Shown: positions 32,453 through 41,271 of the stretch, piece after piece
Numbering within the stretch: the stretch's first letter is position 1
Layout: every line of letters begins with the position of its first letter
Assembly (NCBI RefSeq): GCF_035917675.1
Contig: NZ_CP109104.1
Coordinates: forward strand, 6,634,001-6,698,000
DNA length: 64,000 bases
Direction of reading: 5' to 3'
Origin: Streptomyces sp. NBC_01775
Lineage (GTDB): Bacteria > Actinomycetota > Actinomycetes > Streptomycetales > Streptomycetaceae
Position numbers and translations under genes: made by a program
Notes under the pieces: generated by a model
Database searches by the model: none
The model's input: only the letters and a program-made list of their open reading frames with translations
What the model was told of the DNA's origin: nothing

Positions 32453-33391
32453 TTATTCGGGCGGGGGCGGCGGTGGAGTGGGCATCAGATAGCGGGTGAG
32501 GGTGTCGGTGTCATCGAGGGTGAGGGGGGCGGTGGTGTCGAGGCCGAGGCGGTCGGCAAGGTCGCGGGTGTGGAGGCGGGTGGAGGCTTCCAGGAGCAGG
32601 GCGTACGTGTCGGTGGACGTGCGGGTACGGGACTGCGCGGTGAGGGCGAGTGTCGTGGTGACGAGAACGGCGGGCCACCACCAGGCGGTGAGAGGAAGGT
32701 AGAGCAGGGACCAAGCAGCCAGGGTGGTGGCACGGGTGAGGGCTTGGCGGGCAGCAGTGATTTCGGCGCGGCTCTCTTCGGGGAGGATGAGCCACAGGTG
32801 AGGCCACGTGGTGGCCAGATCGATGCCGTGGTCGCGCTCGAGGCGGACGGCCGCCGCGTTGAGGCGGTCGCCACTCCAGGTGGGGCGGGTTGGCTCCTCG
32901 AGGGCGATGCGGGTCATGGCGCGTTCGGCGGCGAGTCGGGCAGCGGGATCGGCCCGGTGCCCGCGGGTCACGGCGCGGGCAGCTTCGTCGCGGTGCCGGT
33001 GCCAGATACGGGCGGCGGCGATCCAGATCCGGCGACGGCGGGCAGTGTTCCAGGCGGCGAGTTGACGGACGGGGGGCGGCCAGGCGGGCCAGTCGGCGGC
33101 CAGCCAGAGCCGTTCCAGCAGCGAACCGAGGGCCTGGGCGGCAAGTCCCGCCGCAGCGGCACCGACCAGCATCGCAACCAGCAATATGGCCTGCCCACCG
33201 CCTGTGCCTGTGGCGGGGTGGTTGGCCCAGGCCGTGAGCTGGTCGGCGAGGCGAGGCAGGTCGAAAGGGTGGGTGTGGCCGAGGGTGGGTGCAGTGGTGA
33301 CGACGGCGAGGTAGAGGGCGCCGGGCAGGACCAGCAGGGACACCCACCTCTCGGCGAGTTTCCGGCCCAGCTCTGTCAGTAGCCCGCCCAC
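32453..33391 (-). CDS. Multi-pass membrane protein of the TPR-CHAT locus
   Basis: About 312 residues with hydrophobic segments near the N terminus (WVSLLVLPGALYLAVV, ILLVAMLVGAAAAGLAAQAL) and near residue 230 (LAAWSLLYLPLTAWWWPAVLV), separated by an Arg/Trp-rich cytosolic region, ending in a run of Pro. GTG 33391 starts 5 bp after the stop of the small gene upstream, so the two are co-transcribed and divergent from the TPR-CHAT gene. I infer a membrane component of the conflict system, possibly the anchor or killing effector; no enzymatic motif is visible. Confidence 0.65.
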   Translation of the reverse strand: MGGLLTELGRKLAERWVSLLVLPGALYLAVVTTAPTLGHTHPFDLPRLADQLTAWANHPATGTGGGQAILLVAMLVGAAAAGLAAQALGSLLERLWLAADWPAWPPPVRQLAAWNTARRRRIWIAAARIWHRHRDEAARAVTRGHRADPAARLAAERAMTRIALEEPTRPTWSGDRLNAAAVRLERDHGIDLATTWPHLWLILPEESRAEITAARQALTRATTLAAWSLLYLPLTAWWWPAVLVTTTLALTAQSRTRTSTDTYALLLEASTRLHTRDLADRLGLDTTAPLTLDDTDTLTRYLMPTPPPPPPE

Positions 33392-33395
33392 CGGG

Positions 33396-33797
33396 TCAAA
33401 GCCGTTTCCGGCGCAGGACTGTACCGCTGATGTGGCAATGCGGCACCGGGGCGGTTGCCTGCTGCAGCCACCAATACCGCGTGCACCGGTCGGCCGGGCA
33501 CACATACACGTGCTCACCCGGATTCGGCCGACTGATGCCGGCCGGCTGCAAGCCACGCGTGCCTGAGCCGTCGCCGGCGTAGCCGTTCAAGCCCCATGGG
33601 TCGCCGCCGACCTGCAGCACCGCGTGCAGCCCATCCAGTGAGTCGGCCGCATCAGCCCCGTTCCGCACGGCGGCCAGCACTTGTTCTACAGCGGTGTCGC
33701 CCCCGCCCGGCCCTGACCGCAGATCCCTGCGGATCTCGTCCAGGTACTCACACACCACAGCGAGTCGTTCCGCCGTGTCTCCGTGTTCGTCGGTCAC
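33396..33797 (-). CDS. Small Cys/His protein associated with TPR-CHAT (CATRA-like partner)
   Basis: A 133-residue protein. The N-terminal 60 residues are helical (AERLAVVCEYLDEIRRDL, AVEQVLAAVRNGADAADSLDGL). The C-terminal part reads HVYVCPADRCTRYWW followed 13 residues later by CHISG, a possible zinc-ribbon fragment. Small helical or zinc-ribbon proteins of this type accompany caspase/CHAT-TPR proteins in actinobacterial conflict systems (the CATRA class is the closest I know). GTG 33797 has GGGGGTGA upstream. It shares a divergent regulatory region with the TPR-CHAT gene. Confidence 0.6.
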   Translation of the reverse strand: MTDEHGDTAERLAVVCEYLDEIRRDLRSGPGGGDTAVEQVLAAVRNGADAADSLDGLHAVLQVGGDPWGLNGYAGDGSGTRGLQPAGISRPNPGEHVYVCPADRCTRYWWLQQATAPVPHCHISGTVLRRKRL

Positions 33798-33817
33798 GAA
33801 TCACCCCCGTCTGATTT

Positions 33818-33853
33818 GTTCGCCCGTCAGCCCTCTGTCGGACGAACTACCCT
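33818..33853. promoter_or_regulatory. Inverted repeat and -10 box in the divergent TPR-CHAT promoter
   Basis: GTTCGCCCG (33818-33826) and CGGACGAAC (33839-33847) are inverted with one mismatch and a 12-nt centre. TACCCT (33848-33853) directly abuts the right arm and is a good rightward -10 element, placing transcription start near 33860. A repressor bound here could control both directions. Confidence 0.5.
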
Positions 33854-33924
33854 GTCTGCATGCTGGGTTGCCGCACCGGCACCAAGAGCGTATGCCGGGC
33901 CCACCCCACGCAGCCAGGACGGGC

Positions 33925-36900
33925 ATGGTGACGGAGCGCGGGGCGGGCAAGGGGGCGCGTGGGGTGCGTGAGGAGTTGTTGGCCGCGGTGTGGTCACGGC
34001 TGGAACGGGTCGATGACACCGGCGACTTCTCTTCGGTGAAGGAACCGCAGGCGCTCGTCGAAGCCCAGCGTCTCGCCGAACTCCTCCGCGCTGCGCCCGA
34101 CGACGACGACCTCACGGCCTGGGGCATGCTCGGCTGGCTCCACTGGTTCCGGCACTCGGCGCTGCCCGAAGGCGATGACCGTGCGGACCTGGTCGCCGCG
34201 GTAGAAGCTTTCACTCCCTGCTTCCTCGCGGGTGACGATGGCCTGCCCGAGCCTCTACTGCCACTCCTCGCCGGGAACGCGGCACCACGCGCGGCGGCCT
34301 TGTTCCAGTACGCCTTGTCCTCGACCGACCCGGACGTGCTCACTGCTGTCGTGGACATGTGGAGGCGCATTGCGCCCGCCATTCCCGCCGACCACCCCGT
34401 GCGCCCCATGTATCTGTTCAACCTGGGGACCGCGCTGCAGGTCCGTTTCGGTCGGGCCGGGAACGAGGCGGATCTGGTAGAGGCCATCACTGTGGGGCGG
34501 GAGGCACTGAAGGCTCTGCCCGCCGACCATTCCGACCGGGCGAGATACCTGTCCACCCTGGGAAACGCGCTGCGGGTACGGTTCGAGCGTAGGGAGGACA
34601 TGGCGGATCTGGATGAAGCTGTCGACCTCCTTCAGGCTGCGGTAGAGGCATCCCCCACGGACCACCCCGACCGGGCGACACTGGTGTCCAACCTCGGGAT
34701 CGCGCTGCGGGCCCGATTCGACTGGACCGAGGACGAGACGGATTTGGTCGACGCCATCGGCCACCTCCGGGCCGCGGCGGCGGCTGCCCCCGCCGACCAC
34801 CCCGAACGCCCCGTGTACCTGTCCAATTTGGGGGCCGTGCTGCGGGTCGGATCACAGCGGGACAGGAACGAGTCCGGCCTGGACGAGGCCATTGATGTGG
34901 GGCGGGAGGCGCTGAGGGCCCTTCCTGCCGACCACCCGGACAAGGCGAGGTATCTGTCCAACCTCGGGACCGCGTTGCTGTCGCGGTTCGAGGTGGCCGG
35001 GGGACGGAGGAATCTGGATGAGGCCATCGACCGTCTCCAGGCCGCAGTAGAGGTCGCCCCCGCCAACCATCCGGATCGCCCCCTCTACATGTCCAACCTG
35101 CGAGACGCACTGCAAACCAGATCCGAGTGGGCCAGTAACGAGACGAGCCCGGACGAGGCCGTCGGTACCGGTCGGGAGGCACTGCGGACTCTTCCCGCCA
35201 ACCACCCCAACCAGGCGCGATACCGGTCGGGCCTCGGGATGGCGCTGCAGCACCGGTTTGGGCGGGCCGGGGACCGGGCCGATCTGGATGAGGCCATCGA
35301 CCACCTCCGGACTGCGGTGGAGGCCACCCCCGTCGGCCACCCGGACCGGGCGGGGTACCTGTCCAACCTCGGCGCCGCGCTGGCGGACCGGTTCGGGCGG
35401 GCGGGGGATCGGGCGGATCTGGATGAGGCCATCGATCGCGGTCAGAGCGCGGTGGAGGCCACCTCCGCTGATCACGCAGACCGGGCGGTGTACCTGTCCA
35501 ACCTCGGGGTCGCGCTACAAGCCCGCTTCGAGTGCGCCGGGGACGACACGGATCTGGACGAAGCCATCGCTGTAGGGAGGGAGGCGCTGGGGGCTCTTCC
35601 CCCTGGCAACCCCAACCGGTTGGTATGCCAGAACAACCTCGGGCACGCGCTACAAGCCCGCTTCGGGCGGGCCGGGGGACGGGCGGATCTGGATGAGGCC
35701 ATCAACCACCTCCGCACCACGGTGGAGGCCACCCCCGCCGACCACCCGGACCGGGCGGTGTACCTGTCCAACCTCGGGGTCGCACTACGGGACAGATTCG
35801 AGCAGGCCGGGGATCGGACAGGTCTGGATGAATCCATCACCGTTGGGCGGAAGGCAGTAGAGGCCACTCCCGCCAATCACCCCGACCGGAAGACGCGCCT
35901 GTCCAACCTGGGAAACGCACTGCTGTCCCGGTTCGAGTGGGCCGGCGGCGATACCGACTTGGACGAGGCCATCGACCGGCTCCGGACCGCGGTGGAGGCC
36001 ACCCCCGCCGACCACTCGGACCGGGCGAAAAGTTTGTCCAATCTCGGGGTCGCACTACGGGAGAGATCCGGGCGGGCCGGGGACGAGATGGATCTGGATG
36101 AAGCCATTGCTGTGGGGAGGGAGACGCTGAGGGCTCTTTCCCCTGGCAATCCCAACCGGGCGCGATACCTGTCCAACCTCGGGACCGCGCTGCGGGACAG
36201 ATTCGGGCGGGCCGGGGATCGGGCGGATGTGGATGAGGCCATCAACCACCTCCGGACTGCGGTGGAGGCCACTCCCGCCGACCACCCCGAGCGGGCGAAG
36301 TATTTGTCCAACCTCGGGACGGCGCTGCGGGACAGATTCGGGCGGGCCGGGGATCAGGCAGATCTGGATGAGGCCATTACTGTTGCGCGGGACGCGGTAC
36401 AGGCGACTCCCGTCGACCACGCGGCGCGGGCGAGACACTTGTCCAACCTCGGGACGGCGCTGGTAGACAGGTTCGGGCGGACCGGGGGCGAGACGGATCT
36501 GGTTGAGGCCATCGACCGGCTCCGGGCCGCGGTGGAGGCCACCCCCGCGGACCACTCGGACCGCGGCAGATACCTGTCCAATTTGGGCCGGGCATTGCTG
36601 TGGCGGTTCGAGGTGGCCGGGGATCGGGCGGATGTGGATGAGGCCGTCGACCGGCTCCGGGCCGCGGTGGAGGCCACCCCCGCCGACCACCCGGACCGGG
36701 CAACATACTTGACCAACCTCGGGTTCACGCTGGCGGCCAGGTTTGCGCGCACCCGGAGCGAGGCGGATCTGGATGGTGCTGTGTCCGCTTATACCGGAGT
36801 GTGCGAATCGGCTACGGCCCCTCCTTCGGTCCGCATCAATGCGGGAAGGGCTGTGGCTGGGCTGGTCGCGGGTTCGGACAAGGGGCGGGCAGCGGACGCG

Positions 36901-38550
36901 GCGGAGGCCGCGGTGCTGCTGCTGCCCGAAGTGGCCCCACGCCAGCTGGGACGAAGCGATCAGCAGCATGCACTCAGTCGGTTCGCCGGCCTGGTCGGAG
37001 ACGCCGCCGCACTCGCCCTGGCCGATCCCCGCCAGGGCCGACTCGAACGGGCAACCCGAGCGCTACGGTTGCTCGAGGCAGGGCGGGCGGTCCTTTACAG
37101 CCAAGCGCTCGACACCCGTGACGACGTCGCCTCTCTCCACGACCGCCGCCCTGACCTGGCCTCGCGGTTCGTTCGTCTGCGCGACCAACTCGACCAGCCC
37201 GTCGGGGTCTCTCCCATCGGGACGATCACGAATACGGATACCCTCGCGTCACCGCAGGAGGGCACCGTCCACGACCGCCACCGGCTGGCCCGCGATTTCA
37301 CCCAGACCCTGACCGAGATCCGCTCACTCAAGGGATTCGAGTCGTTCGCTCTGCCGCCCACCACCGAGGAACTCCTCACCGAGGCCGCCCAAGGGCCGGT
37401 CGTGGTATTCAACATCAGCGTCCACCGCAGCGACGCCCTGCTGCTCACCCGCGACGGCACCACGCACCTGGAACTTCCCCATCTCACCGCCGAAACCCTG
37501 GCCGAGCAGATCAACGCCTTCCACCAGGCGTTGGGTGCCGCCGCCACGGGCGAGAGCAAAGAGCAGCGGAGTCAATCGCAGGACGTCCTGACCGGAGTCC
37601 TGCAGTGGCTGTGGGACGCTGCGGCCGGACCGGTTCTCGACGCCTTGGGCCACCACCGCCAGCCATCGACGGAGAGCGACTGGCCGCGGGTGTGGTGGAT
37701 ACCTGGCGGCTTGCTGGGGCTGCTGCCCCTGCACGCCGCCGGCTACCACACCGACCCGGCCGGCGACTCCCGCCGTCGCACCGTCATGGACCGGGTGATC
37801 TCCTCCTACACGCCGACCATCCGCGCCCTGCGCCATGCCCGCCGCACCCTTGGAAGCCAGTCCCCGTCCTCGAACGCGCGCGGTCGAGGGCTGCTCGTCA
37901 CCATGCCTACTACTCCCGGCCTGCCGGGCCACGGCCGCCTGCGCTACGTCGACGCCGAGGCGGAGGTGGTGCAGCGCCACCTGCCGCGGACCGTCCTGCT
38001 CCGTGAGTCCGACCGTGCCGACCGGGACGGGTCCGCTCCGGACACGCCCACCAAGGCCACCGTTCTGAACCACCTGCCAGATTGTTCGATCGCGCACTTC
38101 GCCTGCCACGGTGCCAGCCACCCCGCAGACCCCTCCCAAAGCCTGCTCCTGCTCCACGACTACGCAGCCGATCCGTTCACCGTCGCCAGCCTCGCCCCCG
38201 TCCGCCTCGACCACGCCCAGCTGGCCTACCTGTCCGCCTGCCACACCGCGGCCATCAACAGTGTCGAGCTGCTCGATGAGTCCATCCACCTGACGTCCGC
38301 CTTCCAGCTCGCCGGATTCCCCCACGTAGTGGGCACTCTGTGGGAGATCAGGGACCAGACCGCCGTCGCTGTCGCCGACGCCTTCTATACCCACCTGCGC
38401 ACCCCCACGGGAGCCCTCGGCACCGGCCGGGCAGCCTGGGCCCTGCACCAGGCGGTGCGCGGCCTGCGGGACGGACACGACCTGCCGGGCACGCTCGACC
38501 GCACCAAGGTCCCTTTCCTATGGGCCTCCTACCTCCACGCAGGCGCCTGA
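33925..38550 (+). CDS. TPR-repeat CHAT-domain (caspase-like) protein
   Basis: A 1541-residue protein (from ATG 33925; ATG 33892 would add 11). Residues 1-155 are a helical N-terminal region. Residues 157-966 are eighteen 45-residue TPR-like repeats of the form DRAxYLSNLGxALxxRF. A helical linker follows, and the C-terminal about 400 residues are a CHAT clan CD peptidase with the catalytic His in IAHFACHGAS (about 1395) and Cys in AYLSACHTAA (about 1439), then FQLAGFPHVVGTLWEI and VPFLWASY. Both catalytic residues are intact. CHAT-TPR proteins act as triggered proteases in bacterial immunity or programmed cell death, as with the Craspase protease Csx29. The partner and target are unknown. Confidence 0.92.
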   Translation: MVTERGAGKGARGVREELLAAVWSRLERVDDTGDFSSVKEPQALVEAQRLAELLRAAPDDDDLTAWGMLGWLHWFRHSALPEGDDRADLVAAVEAFTPCFLAGDDGLPEPLLPLLAGNAAPRAAALFQYALSSTDPDVLTAVVDMWRRIAPAIPADHPVRPMYLFNLGTALQVRFGRAGNEADLVEAITVGREALKALPADHSDRARYLSTLGNALRVRFERREDMADLDEAVDLLQAAVEASPTDHPDRATLVSNLGIALRARFDWTEDETDLVDAIGHLRAAAAAAPADHPERPVYLSNLGAVLRVGSQRDRNESGLDEAIDVGREALRALPADHPDKARYLSNLGTALLSRFEVAGGRRNLDEAIDRLQAAVEVAPANHPDRPLYMSNLRDALQTRSEWASNETSPDEAVGTGREALRTLPANHPNQARYRSGLGMALQHRFGRAGDRADLDEAIDHLRTAVEATPVGHPDRAGYLSNLGAALADRFGRAGDRADLDEAIDRGQSAVEATSADHADRAVYLSNLGVALQARFECAGDDTDLDEAIAVGREALGALPPGNPNRLVCQNNLGHALQARFGRAGGRADLDEAINHLRTTVEATPADHPDRAVYLSNLGVALRDRFEQAGDRTGLDESITVGRKAVEATPANHPDRKTRLSNLGNALLSRFEWAGGDTDLDEAIDRLRTAVEATPADHSDRAKSLSNLGVALRERSGRAGDEMDLDEAIAVGRETLRALSPGNPNRARYLSNLGTALRDRFGRAGDRADVDEAINHLRTAVEATPADHPERAKYLSNLGTALRDRFGRAGDQADLDEAITVARDAVQATPVDHAARARHLSNLGTALVDRFGRTGGETDLVEAIDRLRAAVEATPADHSDRGRYLSNLGRALLWRFEVAGDRADVDEAVDRLRAAVEATPADHPDRATYLTNLGFTLAARFARTRSEADLDGAVSAYTGVCESATAPPSVRINAGRAVAGLVAGSDKGRAADAAEAAVLLLPEVAPRQLGRSDQQHALSRFAGLVGDAAALALADPRQGRLERATRALRLLEAGRAVLYSQALDTRDDVASLHDRRPDLASRFVRLRDQLDQPVGVSPIGTITNTDTLASPQEGTVHDRHRLARDFTQTLTEIRSLKGFESFALPPTTEELLTEAAQGPVVVFNISVHRSDALLLTRDGTTHLELPHLTAETLAEQINAFHQALGAAATGESKEQRSQSQDVLTGVLQWLWDAAAGPVLDALGHHRQPSTESDWPRVWWIPGGLLGLLPLHAAGYHTDPAGDSRRRTVMDRVISSYTPTIRALRHARRTLGSQSPSSNARGRGLLVTMPTTPGLPGHGRLRYVDAEAEVVQRHLPRTVLLRESDRADRDGSAPDTPTKATVLNHLPDCSIAHFACHGASHPADPSQSLLLLHDYAADPFTVASLAPVRLDHAQLAYLSACHTAAINSVELLDESIHLTSAFQLAGFPHVVGTLWEIRDQTAVAVADAFYTHLRTPTGALGTGRAAWALHQAVRGLRDGHDLPGTLDRTKVPFLWASYLHAGA
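34393..36822 (+). repeat. Eighteen in-frame 135-bp repeats coding for TPR-like units
   Basis: Exactly 18 units of 45 codons (2430 bp) with no indels. Typical unit: H-P-D-R-A-x-Y-L-S-N-L-G-x-A-L then RF.RAGD..DLDEAI and RTAVEATPAD. Units 9-12 and 13-16 align as a four-unit (540-bp) higher-order block: 9 and 13 both end in PG, 10 and 14 both begin NPNR, 12 and 16 both contain DEAIDRLR or VEAIDRLR. Units ending VGREAL.ALP alternate with units ending LRTAVEATP. This indicates segmental duplication. Confidence 0.95.
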
Positions 38551-38954
38551 ACAGGCTGCGTAAAGCAGTGAACCGGGCATCTCGGTGTATAGCTGAGGTG
38601 TTGAGGGCCGAGCGGGTGTGTGGAGGCGTCCACCGGGCCGCGGGTGGAGCGGCCTGGCGGTCTTTTGGCGTCCGCGGGCGCCGTCCGGGGCCGCGGCGCC
38701 CGCCCGTCCTCCCGGCGGCCTGCCGGCGCCTCCTGCGCCCCGTCCGTATCCTGCCTCGTGCGCGCAGCGTACGCGGGCGGCGTGCGCGCACTGCCCTCGG
38801 ACAACAAGCTCGTTCCGTAAGGGGGCGGGTGAGCGGGGCGGGGCGGAATCGGAGTCGCCGGAAGCACCTTGATCCGCAACGCTGTTGTTGTGACCGCTCC
38901 ATCCACCACGAGTCCCACGGCGCCCGTTCCGCCGCCGAGTTCGGAGTTCCGGCA
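38551..38954. other. Gene-free interval of about 400 bp
   Basis: Between the TPR-CHAT gene and the SUKH-4 gene. Open frames exist in several registers but none has an SD, consistent codon bias or recognisable content. GTATAGCTGAGGTGTTGAGG near 38586 may contain a promoter; nothing firm can be assigned. Confidence 0.5.
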
Positions 38955-39590
38955 GTGCTTTTCGACGTCACCCGCAGCGAGCTCGTCGGCATCTTCGGCG
39001 AGGACCGGATCGCGACCGTGCCCGCCACCGCCTTCCCGCCCGCCGCCGCGGACACCGAGGGCGCCCGCCTCCTGCAGGCCGTCGGCGTCCCCACCGGGAC
39101 GCTCCTGCTGCGTCAGCCCGACGAGGACGACGGCCTGCTGCCCCTCGTCCAGGACGTCGTCGACATCGAGGACTTCGAGGACGCCGCCGAGGGCGCGGGT
39201 GACTGGCCCGTCATCGGCTGGCTGCTCAACGCGCACCTCGCCCTCGACCCCGTATCCGGCAAGGTGTACGCCGTCGACTCCGAGGAGGAGACCGTGGTCG
39301 AACTCCACGCGGACGTCTCCTCCCTCGTCCAGGTCACCCTCCGGCTCCAGCGCCTGCTCGAGGAGTTCACCTTCAGCGGCCACGAGGACGACGAGGACGG
39401 CGAGAACGACGAGGAAGCCGGCTTCGAGCGCCTGGACGGCGAGGTCGATCGCATCCGTGAGGAGACGAGCAGCATCGACCCGCTCCCCTTCCATGGCGAC
39501 GAGACCGTCTGGTCGGTAGTGGGCGATGAGATCGCCATGGGCCAGCGCTTCAAGGGCAACAGCCCGGGAGCCCGCTCGCTCTACGGGTGA
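38955..39590 (+). CDS. SUKH-4 family immunity-type protein
   Basis: A 211-residue protein with the SUKH-4 layout: start LFDVTRSELVGIFGEDRIATV, then FPPAAADTEGARLLQAVGVPTG, a central WLLNAHLALDPVSGKVYAVDSEEE, ELHADVSSLVQVTLRLQRLL, and a Glu/Asp-rich C-terminal extension (GHEDDEDGENDEEAGFERL). SUKH proteins neutralise polymorphic toxins or act in conflict systems. GTG 38955 has GGAG at about 8 nt. No toxin adjoins it; the neighbouring CHAT peptidase is the only obvious conflict partner, and that link is an inference from position. Confidence 0.72.
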   Translation: MLFDVTRSELVGIFGEDRIATVPATAFPPAAADTEGARLLQAVGVPTGTLLLRQPDEDDGLLPLVQDVVDIEDFEDAAEGAGDWPVIGWLLNAHLALDPVSGKVYAVDSEEETVVELHADVSSLVQVTLRLQRLLEEFTFSGHEDDEDGENDEEAGFERLDGEVDRIREETSSIDPLPFHGDETVWSVVGDEIAMGQRFKGNSPGARSLYG

Positions 39591-39885
39591 TCGCCGGCCG
39601 ATAGCGTCGGCAGACCGTCGGCCGGCACCACCCGCCGGAACAGCACCCATGGTTTTTTGGACGGGCTGAGCGGGGGTGGGTCCGGTTGCCAGGAGCCGTG
39701 CTCGGCCGAGTGTTCCGAACGGTGTCCCGGAGCGGACGTCAGGACGGCGACCTCATTCGTCTCGCTCGCCGGTGAACCAGGGCTTCAGCCCGCCTGAACA
39801 TCAGGCGAAGGGGAACAAATGTGTGGGCCGGGGCGGGAATCCCTGGGAGTATGTCCACGCCGCTGACAATCTCCTGGAGAGGTGC

Positions 39886-41271
39886 ATGACCAACCCCGGC
39901 CCCCAGCAACCGGCCGCGACACCCGGCAAGAGCGCACACCCCGCAGCGGGGCCGCCCGCATCCCCGCACCCAGCGGTACCGGCATCCTCCCCGGGGAGGG
40001 AGCCCGGCCGGAGCACCGGGACCGGGACCGAGTCCGCCCACGTCACCCCGGCCGCCCCGCAGTTGACCGCGCGCGGCCGTACGGGGCTGCTGCTCACGCT
40101 CATACTCGGCGGGCTCACCGCGCTCCCGCCCCTCTCCATCGACATGTACCTCCCGGCCCTCCCGGCGGTCAGCGGCGCCCTGCACGTTCCCCCCGCAGGC
40201 GCGCAGCTCACGCTCACCGCCTGCCTGGTCGGGCTCGCCGTCGGCCAGCTCGTCGTCGGACCCATGAGCGACCGCTTCGGCCGCCGCAGGCCGCTGCTGA
40301 TCGGTATGACCTGCTACGTGATCGCCTCGGTCACCTGCGCCCTGGCCCCCACCGCCGGTACGCTCACCGGCTTCCGGCTCGTCCAGGGCCTCTCCGGAGC
40401 CGCGGGCGTCGTGATCGCGCGGGCCGTCGTCCGCGACCTGTACGACGGCCTCGCCATGGCCCGCTTCTTCTCCACCCTGATGCTCATCTCCGGCGCGGCA
40501 CCGATCCTCGCGCCCGTCCTCGGCGGCCAGGTGCTGCGCTTCACCGACTGGCGCGGCGTCTTCCTCATCCTCGCCGCCGTCGGACTGCTGCTCGTCCTGG
40601 TCGTCCTGCGCAAGCTGCCCGAGACCCTGCCGCCCGCCGCACGGCACAGCGGCGGGCTGGCCGACGCGCTGCGCACCATGCGCGGGCTCCTCGCCGACCG
40701 GGTCTTCGCCGGATATCTGGTCGCCTCCAGCTTCGCCGCCGCCGCGCTCTTCTCCTACGTCGCCGCCTCGCCCTTCGTCGTCCAGGAGATCTACGGGGCC
40801 TCGCCGCAGACCTTCAGCCTGCTGTTCATGGTCAACTCCATCGGCCTGGTCCTCTTCGGCCAGCTCAACGGCAAGGTCCTCGTCGGCAGGGTCTCCCTGG
40901 ACCGGGTCCTGGGATCCGGGCTGTGCATGGTCGGGGCCGCCGCCGTCGCGCTGATGCTCATCACCACCGGGGCCTTCGGCACGGTGGGCCTCGCCCCGCT
41001 CGCCGTCGGACTGTGCACGCTGATGTCCGGCATGGGCCTGATCATGCCCAACGCCAACACCCAGGCCCTGATGCGCACTCCGCACGCGGCGGGCTCGGCC
41101 TCGGCGCTGCTGGGCACCTCCCAGTTCCTGGCCGGCGCCCTCGCCTCCCCGCTGGTCGGTGTCGCGGGCGAACGGACGGCCGTACCGATGGCACTTGTAC
41201 AGCTCAGCGCGGTGCTGCTCGCGGCGCTGGCCTTCGTGGGACTCTGCCGCCCATGGCGCGCACGCGACTGA
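39886..41271 (+). CDS. Bcr/CflA-family MFS drug efflux transporter
   Basis: A 461-residue, 12-TM major facilitator preceded by a roughly 70-residue Pro/Ala/Gly/Thr-rich cytosolic tail. Motif A-like GPMSDRFGRRRPLLIG follows TM2, LPPLSIDMYLPALPAV is the characteristic TM1 of Bcr/CflA, and FRLVQGLSGAAGVVIARAVVRDLY (motif in TM4-5) is diagnostic of the family. It should expel sulfonamide-, bicyclomycin- or chloramphenicol-like compounds by proton antiport. ATG 39886 has GGAGAGG upstream. It overlaps the next gene by 19 bp. The 295 bp before it hold no gene. Confidence 0.9.
   Translation: MTNPGPQQPAATPGKSAHPAAGPPASPHPAVPASSPGREPGRSTGTGTESAHVTPAAPQLTARGRTGLLLTLILGGLTALPPLSIDMYLPALPAVSGALHVPPAGAQLTLTACLVGLAVGQLVVGPMSDRFGRRRPLLIGMTCYVIASVTCALAPTAGTLTGFRLVQGLSGAAGVVIARAVVRDLYDGLAMARFFSTLMLISGAAPILAPVLGGQVLRFTDWRGVFLILAAVGLLLVLVVLRKLPETLPPAARHSGGLADALRTMRGLLADRVFAGYLVASSFAAAALFSYVAASPFVVQEIYGASPQTFSLLFMVNSIGLVLFGQLNGKVLVGRVSLDRVLGSGLCMVGAAAVALMLITTGAFGTVGLAPLAVGLCTLMSGMGLIMPNANTQALMRTPHAAGSASALLGTSQFLAGALASPLVGVAGERTAVPMALVQLSAVLLAALAFVGLCRPWRARD

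Noticed and set aside
32423-33382. Rightward Gly/Glu-rich frame opposite the membrane protein of the TPR-CHAT locus
   Set aside because: Low-complexity composition. The leftward frame has plausible TM segments and a coupled upstream gene.
34393-36822. Regular 135-bp repeats could suggest a CRISPR or satellite array
   Set aside because: They are in frame, contain no spacers and encode TPR-like units of one long protein.
38869-39519. Alternative frame over the SUKH-4 gene (Ser/Arg/Thr-rich)
   Set aside because: A shadow of the real frame, with no family motifs; the other frame shows the SUKH-4 pattern.
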